A stretch of DNA of 64,000 nucleotides, taken from Euryodendron excelsum. Lineage: Eukaryota; Streptophyta; Magnoliopsida; Ericales; Pentaphylacaceae. The position numbers and the translations under genes are program-made. Positions 43,358 to 54,870 of this stretch are shown piece by piece (position 1 is the stretch's first letter; each line of letters opens with the position of its first letter). A model generated the notes under the pieces. The model did not search any database, was not told where the DNA came from, and saw only the letters and a list, made by a program, of their open reading frames with translations. The stretch lies in contig CM065396.1 of NCBI GenBank assembly GCA_033060915.1, positions 3,159,501 to 3,223,500 on the forward strand. The letters run 5' to 3'.

Positions 43358-45800
43358 AGTGCCACGCCCCATAACCCGGTCTATGCGGATATGGGGTACA
43401 TGACTGGCCAATAACAAGGCTACCCAAGGCCGCATTACATAAACTGATTGATCACCTGTGTATACTCATTCAAAATTTGTGGAATAGAAACTTTTATAAC
43501 TTGAAATATAATCCGTGTCATACATGATAGAGTTGTGCCTAATTCAAAACATAACATACATAAGGACCTAATCAAGGTCCACTGAAGTTATAACATTATA
43601 TCATTACAAAATATTGGGTTCAGCCCTCAAACATAATACAAAATATAGGCCTGTGGACCGTAGCTCAAAATCCACGTATGGCCTCGCTCTAGGGCCTCTC
43701 GGATTGACTACTTGAAAAATCATTTCAGAAAACGTAAGCTAATGCTTAGTGAATAACAATGATGCATGAGCGAGAAAATATCATGGACTAGCAATTATAT
43801 CCAACGTACAAGAATAGATAATCATTTATGTATAAGGAAATGAGCTTTTAAACGTTTAAAGCATAGGCTTGCAACTCATAAGTAACGTCAATGTCATTTA
43901 AAACGTTTCACCATTTCAAAACATAGTATAATAAGAAGAGATGTAACATAACATTGTTCTTGATATAACATTTCATATTTTGTTGTAAAACAAGTGAACA
44001 TATCATAGTTCTCAGTTTAAAACATAAGTGTGCTACAACTCGATATGTGAGCTAGGCTCCATAGTAACCATGTGGGTCACGCTAAGGCTCTTTAGGCCAG
44101 GAACGTCTCCCAACATAGACAGTTTATTTTTCGTCTCCTATCGTAGGATTATCGGGCTAAATTAAGATCTTGCCACGAGAAGATTCGAGTTGGCACTATA
44201 CAATGAAAACTTAGCATCTTTTTCATTTAAGCATTATAGTACATGGTTTTTATTCATAACATAAATATAACTTGCATGCATTTGAAATATGACATTTGTA
44301 ATTGAACATAGCATTGATGCATTGAAAATGTGTGGAAAGCATTGCATGATATGGAGGTGAATTTAAAATATTTAAAAATTAATAGAGTTTTACTCATGGC
44401 ATATCGTTACTTACCTCTCTTCGATAGAATGGGTGGTAGACGAGACGTTTCTACACAAAATACACGTAAATGTATGAAAATATCAATACAAGACTCCAAG
44501 GCAAAGCAATAACGTAAAACGAGTACATAAGGTTGAGGTTTGAAAATGAAAGCTGGGACGTCAACTCCTTCATTGCGTCTCAACCACTTCACAAGGAAGA
44601 TTTCCCACTCTAGGTTAATTTCATTTGAAAATAAGCTTAAAGGGCTTTAATTTGATAGGTCATGGGCCACAAATGCATTTCAGATGAAGAAGTTATGCCT
44701 CATAGAAAATAGACTAAAGTTTTGGAAGAAGAATGTTACTGATAGAATTATGGGTCAACTTCAAAATTCAATATCTCTCAATCTATAAGGAATTAGAGTA
44801 CAAACTTTATATGGATACAAAGGTCTATGAATCTACTATCCAATACTTCAAACGGTGCATCAATCCGAGTTTTTTAAAGAAAGTTATGCCTATTTTACGA
44901 AATAGTGTCTGAGCTGAAAAGTGAAACTGGGGACTGGATAAAAGTGTTAACTCTAGAGACTAGAGAGTCGACTCCTGAGCGAAAAAAAAAATGAATCTGG
45001 GAGTTCTTTGGACAAAAGAGTCGGCTCCAGAAACAAAAGAGTCAACTCCAAAGCTAAATGAATGAATCTGGAAGTTCTCTGGACAAAAAAGTCGACTCCG
45101 GAGACTAGGGAGTCAACTCTAAAGCTAAAAACCCAGATTTCAACCCGAAAAATCTCCAAACCTCACTCAAACTAAAACCAAACTCCATCAAAACTCTCAC
45201 AAACTGTTCCAATACTTTTAAGGTCCAAAGATTGATTCAAGAAGACCACAATAACTTAAAATGAAACACTTTAAACAAGTAAATCGAAGGGATTTAGGGT
45301 TTTAGTAACCCAAGCCCTAACTTGCATAAGTTGGGGATTTCAATCCCAACTCTTAAATCTTTCAATGGGGTTTACAACACTCTATACTTAGCCAATTTGG
45401 GACTCCAAAGAGTCACCCACAACAACCCAACAACACAATCCACAAAGATAGATACATACACATATACAATTGGAGAAAGAAATGGGACCTTACCTTTCCT
45501 CAAGCTTGGTTAAGTCTTCTATTGGCTTCAAACACTTCCTTTAAGCTTTTTCCTCCTTTTTCTCTTTTCCTCTTCTCTCTCTCTTCCCTCTCAACTAGTT
45601 GAAATGTGTGAGTTGTGTGCACATAAACATATATAAGATGATACACATGGGAATAATCCCATGTGTCTCACCCATAGGCTTAAGTTACAACATAAGCTCT
45701 CATTGGTCATTTTTTATCCAAAAGAAGAAATAATTAATATTAAATATTGCATACATTAGAAATTCTCATTAATATAAATAAATAGAGGTTCGGGATATCA
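43358..45800 (-). repeat. 3' LTR of the chromovirus
   Basis: The plus-strand DNA begins AGTGCCACGCCCCATAACCC and ends GGTTCGGGATATCA. It matches the 50,505-52,939 LTR along its whole length. It contains six GAGTCGACTCC-type words at 44,947-45,122 and a TATA-like TTATATATG on the minus strand near 45,632, followed by a purine-rich (GAGAGAGAAGAGG) leader. Confidence 0.93.
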
Positions 45801-45802
45801 CA

Positions 45803-45815
45803 TCTTTCCCCCCTT
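45803..45815 (-). promoter_or_regulatory. Polypurine tract
   Basis: On the minus strand AAGGGGGGAAAGA lies immediately before the start of the 3' LTR (TGTGATATCCCG). This is the primer site for plus-strand DNA synthesis in LTR elements. Confidence 0.85.
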
Positions 45816-45829
45816 AAATACGTTTGGTC

Positions 45830-47361
45830 CTCAAACTTGATATAAACTATCATTCAAATAAAAAGGGATAACACTCTCGATTCTCATCTTCACGTTCCCA
45901 AGTAGATTCCTCTCAAGTGTGATTTTACCATAAAACTTGTACCAATAGAATGATTTTGTTCCTAAAAACTTGGTCATGACGATCAAGAATCTCAATTGGT
46001 CTCTCGACATGGCTTAAATCTTCACTCATAACCAATGGATAGTGATCAATCACGTGTGTCGGATCGTGGACATACCTCCATAGCATCGAAACATGAAAAA
46101 CGTTGTGGACTTGCGAAAGTTTCAGAGGAAGAGCAATACAATAAGTAACGGGTCCAACCCGTTCAAGAACCTCAAATGGTCTGATGTACCACAGACTAAG
46201 CTTTCCCTTCTTGCCGAAACGATTTACCCCCTTAGAAGGAGATACCTTCAAGAACACGTGGCTCCCTTCATCAAACTCTAAGTCTCGCCTTCGCACGTCC
46301 ACATAACTCTTTTGGTGACTCTGAGCAATTTGTAGTCGTTGTTGGATGATCTTGATCTTGTCGGTGGTCAGTTGCACAATCTCTGGCCCAAGAATCTTCC
46401 TCTCGCCGACTTCAGCCCAACAAGCTGGAGATCTACACTTCTTCCCGTAAAGTGCTTCATAAGGTGCCATCCCAATACTTGCATGAAAACTGTTGTTGTA
46501 GGCGAACTCCACTAGTGGTAGGTGATCCTCCCAACTCCCCTGAAAGTTGAGAACACATAACCGCAACATGTCTTCTAAGGTCTGAATGGTCCTTTCTGAT
46601 TGTCCGTCGGTTTGTGGATAAAAAGTCATGCTGAACTTCCATTCGGTGCCTAAAACCCTTTGCAAACTCTTCCAAAATTTTGATACAAATCTCGAGTCTC
46701 GGTCGGACACTATCAAAACTGGCGTGCCGTGTAATCGAACAATCTCCGCAATGTAGAGAGTTGCATGCTTTGATAAAGAGTACGTAGTCTTTACTGGTAA
46801 GAAATGTGCGGACTTGGTGAGGCGACCAACAATAACCCATATAACATCACAACCTCGTGGTGATCTCGGCAATCCGACGACGAAATCCATGGTGATATGC
46901 TCCCACTTCCATTCCGGTATCGGTAAAGGTTAAAGTAGTCTCGCCAGTCTTTGATGTTCTGCTTTGATCCGTTGGCATTGTAGGCATCGTGATATGAACT
47001 CGGCTATTTCCTTCTTCATTCCCGGCCACCAAAATGTCTCCTTCAAATCCCGATACATCTTTGTGCCTCCTGGATGCATAGTGAACTTCGTGTTGTGGGC
47101 TTCTTCCAAAACTTGCTCCCTGATTTCGAGTACATTTGGAACACACAATTCGCTTCTGAACTTTAAAGCTCCATCATGCAAGGTGAAATCGGGCTTCGAA
47201 TTCGTTCCCAACTCTTCATAGTTCTTCCACAAATAAGGGTCTTCAGGTTGCCGTTGCTTTACAACATCTATCAACGCAGGTTGGGCGATCATGGTGGTAA
47301 GCATCACACTAGTTCCCGATACAACAACTTTAATCTCTGATCTCTCCAAGTCAAGGAGCAA
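45830..47361 (-). pseudogene. Chromovirus integrase with chromodomain-like tail
   Basis: The zinc-binding part (HNTKFTMHPGGTKMYRDLKE, then FWWPGMKKEIAEF and CLQC; 47,361 to 46,930) is separated by one stop from the core (46,890-45,925, 321 residues open). The core has MDFVVGLPRS with the first Asp, SDRDSRF with the second, and QTDGQSERTIQTLEDMLR with the Glu, so all three catalytic residues are present. A GPF/Y-like region and PIEILDRHDQVFRNK follow; after a stop comes EESTWERED, the end of the chromodomain-like (CR-type) tail of Tekay/Del elements. The chromodomain is thought to direct insertion into heterochromatin. This is the best-preserved TE gene here. Confidence 0.93.
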
Positions 47362-47379
47362 GGGCTGCTAAAAAGTGAT

Positions 47380-47800
47380 AATACATGCTAGGTTGGCGGT
47401 AAATTTTCGGCTCAAGGCGTCGGCCACCACATTGGCCTTGCCCGGATGGTACTGAATGAGAACGTCATAGTCTTTGATCAACTCGAGTCATCTTCTCTGT
47501 CTCATGTTCAACTCTTTCTGTGTGAAAAGATATTTCAAACTCTTGTGGTCGGTGAAGATCTCACATGTGACTCCATACAAGTAGTGGCGCCAAATCTGTA
47601 AAGCAAACAACAGCGTTGCTAATTCACAATCATGAGTCGGGTAGTTCTTCTCATGTGGTCTCAACTGTCTCGAGGCATATGCAATCACCTTACCGTGTTG
47701 CATCAATACGCATCCTAGTCCTCTATATGAAACGTCACTGTAGATGGAAAACCCGTCAGTCCCAGTAGGCAAAGCTAGAATTGGTGCGGACACCAATCAG
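47380..47800 (-). pseudogene. Chromovirus RNase H
   Basis: Reads [20 protein letters not shown], then [39 protein letters not shown] and [20 protein letters not shown]. The catalytic Asp, Glu and Asp of gypsy RNase H are present (YSD, HDCELA, FTDH). A stop at about 47,487 separates it from VVADALSRK near 47,405. It lies between RT and integrase. Confidence 0.9.
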
Positions 47801-47868
47801 TTCTCCAATTCTTGGAAACTCCGTTCCTTCTTCTCGTTCCATTCAAATGATGTGTTCTTCCGGGTGAG

Positions 47869-48560
47869 CTATGTTAGCGGAGTTGCAATCTTGGAGAAGT
47901 CCTTCACAAATCTTCGATAATACTCAGCTAAGCCTATAAAACTTTTGACTTCGGTTATATTCGTCGGTCTCGGCCAATTTACAATGGCTTCAACCTTCGA
48001 AGGATCAACGGACACTCCATCTACACTGATGATGTGTCCCAAAAATGCTACACTCGGCAATCAAAATTCACATTTTTTTAGCTTAACATACAATCTCTTG
48101 TCTCGCAAAGTTTGAAGAACCATCCTTAAGTGATGCTTGTGATCTACAAGACTCTTAGAATACACCAAGATGTCATCAATTAACACAATTACAAAATCAT
48201 CAAGAAAGGGTTTAAAAACCCAATTCATCAAATCCACGAAAGCGGCAGGTGCATTTGTGACTCCAAACATCATTACCAAAAACTTATAATGACCATATCT
48301 AGTTCGGAATGCTGTCTTTTTCACATCACTTGCCCTCACCTTCAGTTGGTGATAACCCGACCTTAGGTCGATCTTCAAGAATACTTGCGCGTCCTGTAGT
48401 TGATCAAACAAATCATCTACTTTCGGCAATGGATACTTATTCTTAATGGTGACCTTGTTCAATTCCCGGTAGTCAATGCATAATCTCATAGTTCCATATT
48501 TTTTTTTTACAAATAACATCGGAGCACCCTATGGTGAAACACTAGGACGGATGAATCCCT
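47869..48560 (-). pseudogene. Chromovirus reverse transcriptase
   Basis: Blocks in order are [55 protein letters not shown], and [10 protein letters not shown], followed after a stop at 48,060 by [14 protein letters not shown] and [13 protein letters not shown]. The catalytic triad Asp residues (KIDLR, IDD) are present; the usual Tyr/Phe of the YxDD box is Leu (LIDD). It copies the element RNA into cDNA. Stops interrupt it before LLEKG (48,573) and at 48,060. Confidence 0.93.
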
Positions 48561-48573
48561 TTTCTAACAAGTT

Positions 48574-49317
48574 TTAGAGTTGGACCTTCAACTCCTTCAA
48601 CTCTAAAGGGGACATACTGTATGGAGTTTTGGAAATAAGTCTAGTACCCAGATTAAGGTCAATGTGAAACTCAATCTCCCGGTCCACCAAGGAACCAGGT
48701 AGCTCATCAGGAAAGACATCGAAAAATTTTCGGATAACATGGATGTCTTCCAAGGGCAGTGGGGAAACGTGTGTGTCAAAAACGCTACACAAGAATGCAT
48801 GATTCCTTTTTTGAATTAAACGACGTGCTTGCACAGATGAAATGAGATAGAGTGAAGGCACGACACCAACTCCCTCAAATACAACTCTTGAATGGTTAGA
48901 AGAATGAAACACGCCTCGTTTAAGCTCACAATCAATGATAGCACGGTGGGAGGACAACCAATCCATTCCTAAGATAACATCAAAACTTTGCATTTCTAGG
49001 GGAATGAGGTTTACAAACATAGGCACATCATTAATAAGAATTTCACAAGAATTATAAATCCTATCACATAACATGGAATCCCCGGATGGCAATGATACTA
49101 CCAAAATATAATTAAGAGGTACCGGTGATGTATATAAATATTGAGCAAAGAGATATAAAACAAATGAGTGTGTGGAACCAGAATCAATAAGGACGTGTGC
49201 AGGCCGACCACAAATAGGAAGTATACCTGACACTATGGAGTCGGTAGCTGGGGTGTTTCCCGGTGTAAGTGCGAAAGCTCGGCCCTGCCATGGTTGATTC
49301 TCTCTCCTATTTGCCAT
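48574..49317 (-). pseudogene. Chromovirus aspartic protease and linker
   Basis: An open 247-residue stretch includes HVLIDSGSTHSFV (residues 41-53), the DSG active site of a retropepsin, and FDVILGMDWLSSHRAIIDC, the second conserved protease block. It ends with a DVFPDELPG phrase that leads into RT in plant gypsy elements. It cuts the polyprotein into gag and pol proteins. The frame continues from gag with one stop between and stops before RT. Confidence 0.93.
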
Positions 49318-50319
49318 AAATTGCTAAACTGAGGCTGATACTGACGCCCCAGATCTTTGAGCCCTGTTCTTCTTCGGATAATCCTTCACTTGGTGACCCT
49401 CCTGGCCACACCCATAACAAGCCTTGCTTCCCAAATGACATGCGCCCCAGTGCTTCTTCTGACAATTGGAGCATGTTGGTAACTCACTGGTCACGTCACC
49501 TTCTCAGTTAGAGGTAATCCCCTGTGGGGTAGATGAATTCCCACTGGAAGATCCAGAACTTTCCCACTTTAAACTTTGTCCCTTGTCTTAGTCACTTTTC
49601 GATCTCTTTTTATTCTTCTCTTGGTATTGAGACATTTCATTATTTGCCATTTCGATAATCGTTGCTTGTTGTACAACCTCTTGATGGGTCCCTAGCCGTA
49701 GTATGTCTACTTTGTTGCGAATGTTCCATCGCAATCCTGTCTCAAACTTCCTCGCCTTACGAGTCTCCGATGACACAATACGCGGAGCATATCGTGATAC
49801 CTCCATGAATTTGGCGTTGTACTCTGTCACAGTCATATTCCCTTGTGTCAAACCAAGGAATTCCGTAGTCTTCTGATATCTAACAGTCTTAGGAAAGTAT
49901 TTCTCATTGAACACCTCCAGAAACCTAGACCACAACCATAGTGGCTCCGTTGCTTTCTTCAATTTTCATCAAACAAGTGCAGCTCCTTCAAAGGTAAAGG
50001 TGGCAAAGGTCACTTTCTGTTCATCTGTGCAAGGCAGCACTTCGAACACTCTCTCTATTCTCAAAAGCCAAGACTTCGCGACCATTGGATCAGGAGTCCC
50101 CTAAAAAGTTGGGGGCTTTAACTGTTGAAACTGCTTAATGGTAGTACGTGCCACTACTTCTTCTCTCGGCGCGTGCGCTGCCGGCTGCTCCGGCACATTG
50201 GCGGTGTTACTATGGTTATTCTGGACCACTTGCACGAGTCCAGCTAAGATCCTTTCTATGTGATCAAATCGGTCTTCCGGCTCTTGGACCCCTCTACAAC
50301 CACCTCTTCTCGGCGGCAT
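49318..50319 (-). pseudogene. Chromovirus gag with two zinc knuckles
   Basis: The start ATG at 50,319 opens MPPRRGGCRGVQEPEDRFDH, the usual basic beginning of Tekay/Del gags. Stops near 50,103 and 49,976 interrupt it; the capsid core resumes with FLEVFNEKYFPKTVR, FLGLTQGNMTVTEYNAKFME and KFETGLRWNIRNKV at 49,962-49,588. Zinc-binding Cys/His sets (CSNCQKKHWGACHLGSKACY and CGQEGHQVKDYP) lie near 49,375-49,475; the final Cys of the second knuckle appears to be Tyr. Gag forms the particle that encloses the RNA. Confidence 0.88.
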
Positions 50320-50490
50320 AGTTATTACAAGCGCACAACAAAACATTAAGCATTTAACATAACACTACATATATTACACCTTGGCTTGTCATTGTACATG
50401 TAGCATACATATACATATACACATAGCATATACTTAAGTCAAACCTAGAATCCTATCTAGACATAACTCAATTCTACGGTGTCAACCTGT

Positions 50491-50503
50491 AGCCCTGATA
50501 CCA
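50491..50503 (-). promoter_or_regulatory. Primer-binding site (tRNA-iMet)
   Basis: The minus strand reads TGGTATCAGGGCT one to three bases inside the 5' LTR. It matches the complement of the 3' end of plant initiator tRNA-Met (TGGTATCAGAGC) with one change. It primes minus-strand DNA synthesis. Confidence 0.85.
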
Positions 50504-50504
50504 C

Positions 50505-52939
50505 ACTGTCACGCCTTATAACCCGATCTATGCGGATATGTGGTACATGACCGGCTAGTAGCAAGACTACCCGATGCCACATTACATAAACTGGTTGATC
50601 ACCTGTGCATACTCATTTAAAATTTGCGGAATAAAAACTTTTATAGCTTGAAATATAATTCGTGTCATACATGATAAAGCTATGCCTAATTCAAAACATA
50701 ACATACATAAGGATCTAATCAAGGTTCACTGAAATTATAGCATTATATCATTACAAAACATTGGGTCCAGCCCTCAAACATAATACAAAACATAGGCCCG
50801 TGGGCCGTAGATCAAAATCCACGTATGGCCTCGCTCTAGGGCCTTTCAGATTGGCTACCTAAAAAATCATTTGAGAAAACGTAAGCTAATACTTAGTGAA
50901 TAACAATGATGGATGAGCGAGAAAACATCATGGACTAGCAATTATATCCAACGTACAAGGATAGATAATCATTTATGCATAAGGAAATGAGCTTTTAAAC
51001 GTTTAAAGCGTAGGCTTGGAACTTAGAAGTAACGTTAACGTCATTTGAAATGTTTCAACATTTCAAAACATAGTATCATAAGAAGAGATGCAACATAACA
51101 TTGTTCATTTCATATCTTGCTGTAAAACAGGTGAACATATCATAGTTCTCAGTTCAAAACATAAGTGTGCTACAACTTAACATGTGAGCTAGGCTCTATA
51201 GTAACTATGTAGGTCACGCTAAGGCTCTTTAGGCCAGGGACGTCTTCCAACATAGATAGTTTATTTTCAGTCCCCTATCGTAGGACTATCGGGCTAGATT
51301 AAGGTTTTACCACGAGAAGACCCGAGTTGGCACCATACATTGAAAACTTAACATCTCTTTCATTTAAGCATTATAGTCCATGATTTTTATTCATAACATA
51401 AATATAACTTGCATGCATTTGAAATATGATATTTGTAATTGAACATAGCATTGATATATTGAAAATGTGTGGAAAGTATTGCATGATATGGAGGTGAATT
51501 TAAAATATTTAAAAATTAATAGAGTTTTACTCATGGCATATCGTTACTCACCTCTCTTCGATAGAATGGGTGGTAGACAAGGCGTTCCTACACAAAATGC
51601 ACGTAGAAGTATGAAAATATCAATATAAGACTCCAAGGCAAAGCAATAACGTAAAACGAATACATAAGGCTGAGGTTTGAACATAAAAGCCGGGACGTCA
51701 ACTCCTTCATTGCGTCTCAACCACTTCACAAGGAAGAGTTCACACTCTAGGTTAATTCCATTTGAAAATAGGCTTAAAGGGCTTTAATTTGACAGGTCAT
51801 GGGCAGCAAATGCATTTCGGATGAAGAAGTTATGTCCCATAGAAAATTGACTAAAATTTTGGAAGAAGAATGTTACTGACAGAATTTTGGGTCAACTTCA
51901 AAATTCAATATCTCTCAATCTATAAGGATTAGAGTACAAACTTTATATGAATACAAAGATTTATGAATCTACTATCCAATACCAAATGGTGCATCAATCC
52001 AAGTTTTTTAGAGAAAATTATGCCCATTTTACGAAACAGTGTCTGAGCTGAAAAGTGAAACCGGGGACTGGACAAAAGTGTCGACTCCAAAGACTAGAGA
52101 GTCGACTCCTGAGCAAAAAAAATGAATCTGGGAGTTCTCTGGACAAAAGGGTCGGCTCCAAAAATAAAAGAGTCAACTCCAAAGCTAAATGAATGAATAT
52201 GGTAATTCTCTAGACAAAAGAGTCGGCTCCAAAGACTAAGGAGTCAACTCTAAAACTAAAAACCCAAATTTCAACCCGAAAAATCTCCAAACCTCACTCA
52301 AACCAAAACTAAACTCCATCAAAACTCTCACAAACTCTTCCAATGCTTTTAAGGTCCAAAAATTGACGTAAGAAGATCACAATAACTCAAAATAAAACAC
52401 TTTAAACAAGTAAATCGAAGGGATCTAGGGTTTTAAGAACCCAAGCCCTAACTTGCATAAGTTGGAGATTTCAATCCCAACTCTCAAATCTTTCAATGGG
52501 GCTTACAACACTCTATACTTAGCCAATTTGGGACTCCAAAGAGTCATCCACAACAACTCAACAACACAACTCACAAAGATAGGTACATACACATATACAA
52601 TTGGAGAAGGAAATGGGACCTTACCTTTCCTCAAGCTTGGTTAAGTTTTCTATTGGCTTCAAACACTTCCTTTAAGCTTTTTCCTCCTTTTTCTCTTCTC
52701 CTCTTCTCCTCTTCTCCCTCTCTTCTCTCTCAATTGGTTAAAATATGTGAGTTGTGTGCACATAAGTGTATATAAAATGATACACATGAGAATAATCCCA
52801 TGTGTCTCACCCATAGGCGTAAGTTACAACATAAGCTCTCATTGGTTATTTTTGACCTAGAAGAAGAAATAATTAACATTAAATATTGCATACACTAGAA
52901 ATTCTCATTAATATAAATAAATACAGGTTCGGGATATCA
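50505..52939 (-). repeat. 5' LTR of the chromovirus
   Basis: Begins ACTGTCACGCCTTATAACCC and ends GGTTCGGGATATCA on the plus strand. It carries the same features as the 43,358-45,800 copy, including GAGTCGACTCC-type words at 52,078-52,247. It is the promoter copy of the element, given its minus orientation. Confidence 0.93.
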
Positions 52940-52944
52940 CTGCC

Positions 52945-53640
52945 AAACAAGATTGCACAGAAGAGGCACCAAGTCGCACAGATAAGAGAAAGAGGGATTT
53001 CTGCACTCAAGAAGAGAAAGGAAGCAAAACCCACCAAAACACTACAAAGGTCTAAAGTCGAGTCCAGACATATAGATACTCAAAAAAGAAGATTCTCAAA
53101 CTTCACCCTGTTAACACGCCCAAAGAGAGAGTCTCATTCCAGATAAAAAAATGACCTTGCAATAAGATGACTAAACAAGTTGCGAACGCCTCTTGATAAG
53201 AGAGCCTGAGATAAGTATTACAATTTTGAGCATGACCATGGCCACAACACGGAGGAATGCTTTGACCTGAATGAACAAGTAGCGGCATTGATAAACCAAG
53301 GATGCTTGGAATGATACATGGTTGGTAGACCACAGAATAAACAAGTCCCACAAGGTCCTCGTCTTAGTGAAAAGCATAACCAACCGCCCCACAAAGAAAT
53401 AATAGTGATAGTTGGAGGATTCGTCTGGGATGGTGAATCGGTTAGCACAACCTGTAAGACCATACAAGGAAGCTCATAGCAGTAGAGGGTTAAGAGATTG
53501 CCCATCTACCTCTAATAAATGAATAAGAAAGGAAAAAGAGGATTCTTTAGGTTGAAGCCCCTCCAGATGTCCAAGAATCTAGTTCACATGATCATACTCC
53601 TCAACATCAATTGTCGATACAAGACTTCGTAGTGGGGTTG
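52945..53640 (+). pseudogene. Tat-type gag, piece 3, and protease start
   Basis: Continues the gag frame from 43,357 with a Lys-Gln-rich linker, then PNKLRTPLDKRA-like words (one frame change away from NKLRTPLDKRA at about 53,173-53,205) and [28 protein letters not shown]. This matches the C-terminal Tat gag (NKLRTPxxKRxxxKYCxFHxDHGHxTEECxxLKxxIExLIxxGxL). An EIIVIVGGFV block (near 53,397-53,425) and a PHDHTPQHQLSIQ-like scrap of the pre-protease region follow to about 53,640. Stops and frame changes are frequent. Confidence 0.85.
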
Positions 53641-54870
53641 TAAGGTTGTAACGACCTTCATAGTCTAAAGGCCAAAACTTCACAAACTAACTTATAACCA
53701 CACCCATCCAAGCAAATGGGTCTAAAATTCTTGAGTTCCACATCACCACCACCCTTCTCCAAACTCAACACAATAAAAGACACATTTAAGCTTCTCTCAA
53801 AAGTTCCAACAAACTTTTTAACTATGCTCCATCCTCTTAGAAGTAATGTCATGTTATTTGGTCTTGGCAGTTTATCCTAATAATAATCCTTCAATCCCTT
53901 CAACTTCTTCTTTTATAATTAATTGAAGTCCTACTAAGGGTGGCCATGGGCCTCATGGCCCACTAGGCCCTCCAAGCCTACTCATCATCTATAGGGCTTG
54001 AAAATTTTTTTTAGACCTGATTATATCAAGGGGTGAGCTTGAAAATTTTGTTTAAAACCCATCACGACCCAAAATATATGTAGAATAATGTATTTATATA
54101 ATTTAATATATCTATATATTTGGATTTTAAGTTATTTAACATTGTTTTTTGAGAAAAAAAATATTTATTAAATTTTTTTGGCTAAAATGGGAGGGCTTCG
54201 CATTTAATTTTGATTTTGGCTGGGTTTAGGATTTATTTTGGCTCGATGGAAATTATGTATAAAATAAGCCTGGTCCAACCAATATCCGCTTTAAGTGTTA
54301 GCCAATTCCTTACCTCATATAAAGAAAAAAGTTCTAAATCATGAAAGAAAGAGTCTCCTCCCACGAGCCTTGAAGCACAACCTTACACAAACAACACCAC
54401 TCCCTTATCTCCTCATCCTTCGTGGTCTCCTCCTAATCCCCCACCAAGCTCCCATGATGATTAATTCTTTTTTACAATAATTAGCTAGTCTATGAAGTAA
54501 TTTGGTATTCATATCACGTTAAGCCATAAAAGCCCTTGACTTATGCATCCAACTAATTTCCTTTACCAATGCAATTCTCTCCAACACCCTTTAGCTTCCT
54601 TCCTCCGCACATAAAGCCAATTTTTCCTCCTTTCGTATCCAACTTCTTAATTGTTTCAACACCCTAACCTTACAGAATCTAATTACCTAACTCCTAGTTC
54701 TACCTTTTAAGATCTCAATTTTTATGTTTTTGCAATAACAAAGCCAGGTTCCAAATAAACTACTAGATTCTTCACCAATCACCCACTTGCCTAAAAAGAA
54801 TTCCATTTTCAACCACGTATTCTCAAAATGAATGACTTTTTTCCCATTTTGGGGATCCCCAAAATCCAAA
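53640..54870 (-). pseudogene. LINE (L1-type) ORF2 relic
   Basis: In minus-strand order: KKVIHFENTWLKMEFFLGKW (54,870 downwards), ERIALVKEISWMHKSRAFMA (near 54,530-54,590), TKLLHRLANYCKKEL (near 54,460-54,510), then the RT start ERSLNVSFIVLSLEKGGGDV and ELKNFRPICLDGCGYKLVCE (53,850-53,660). This is the endonuclease-RT junction and first RT blocks of plant L1 ORF2. The order is correct but the spacing between pieces is irregular: about 360 bp of AT-rich DNA (53,935-54,292) interrupts it. Everything after the first RT blocks is missing. In-frame stops confirm it is dead. Confidence 0.85.
53935..54292. mobile_element. Possible MITE within the LINE relic
   Basis: An AT-rich body with GGCC-rich left end (GGTGGCCATGGGCCTCATGG) and a right end ATAAGCCTGGTCCAACC interrupts the LINE coding DNA. 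Such ends occur in small hAT-type MITEs, but the inverted repeat is poor and no clean TSD was found. Confidence 0.3.

Larger units (their letters stand above)
43358..52939 (-). mobile_element. Complete Ty3/gypsy chromovirus (Tekay/Del-like)
   Basis: This 9.58 kb element has two LTRs (2,443 and 2,435 bp), a primer-binding site, a polypurine tract and minus-strand gag, protease, RT, RNase H, integrase and chromodomain-like tail in the canonical order. The target sequence CTGCC is duplicated at 43,353-43,357 and 52,940-52,944 (the shared flank is seven bases, so the exact border is uncertain by two). Removing the element plus one TSD restores the Tat gag frame. Each gene carries at least one stop, so the copy is not autonomous. 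The LTRs differ at many transition positions, so the insertion is not recent. Confidence 0.95.
40453..53640 (+). mobile_element. Tat-type Ty3/gypsy remnant, host of nested insertions
   Basis: Three plus-strand pieces of one gag gene (41,060-41,841; 43,167-43,357; 52,945-53,640) are separated by a solo LTR and by a complete chromovirus. Upstream, 40,885-40,975 carries the TTAAGCATCAGAGCTCTTTAGG...CACCAGGCCAGTG wording typical of the 3' part of plant Tat/Retand LTRs, so the 5' LTR probably ends near 40,975. No pol gene follows the gag: the element stops near the protease start at 53,640, where a LINE relic begins. It is truncated and dead. Confidence 0.8.

Noticed and set aside
46457..46840. 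127-codon minus-strand ORF inside the chromovirus integrase
   Set aside because: It is an out-of-frame reading of the integrase core, whose correct frame carries the catalytic motifs.
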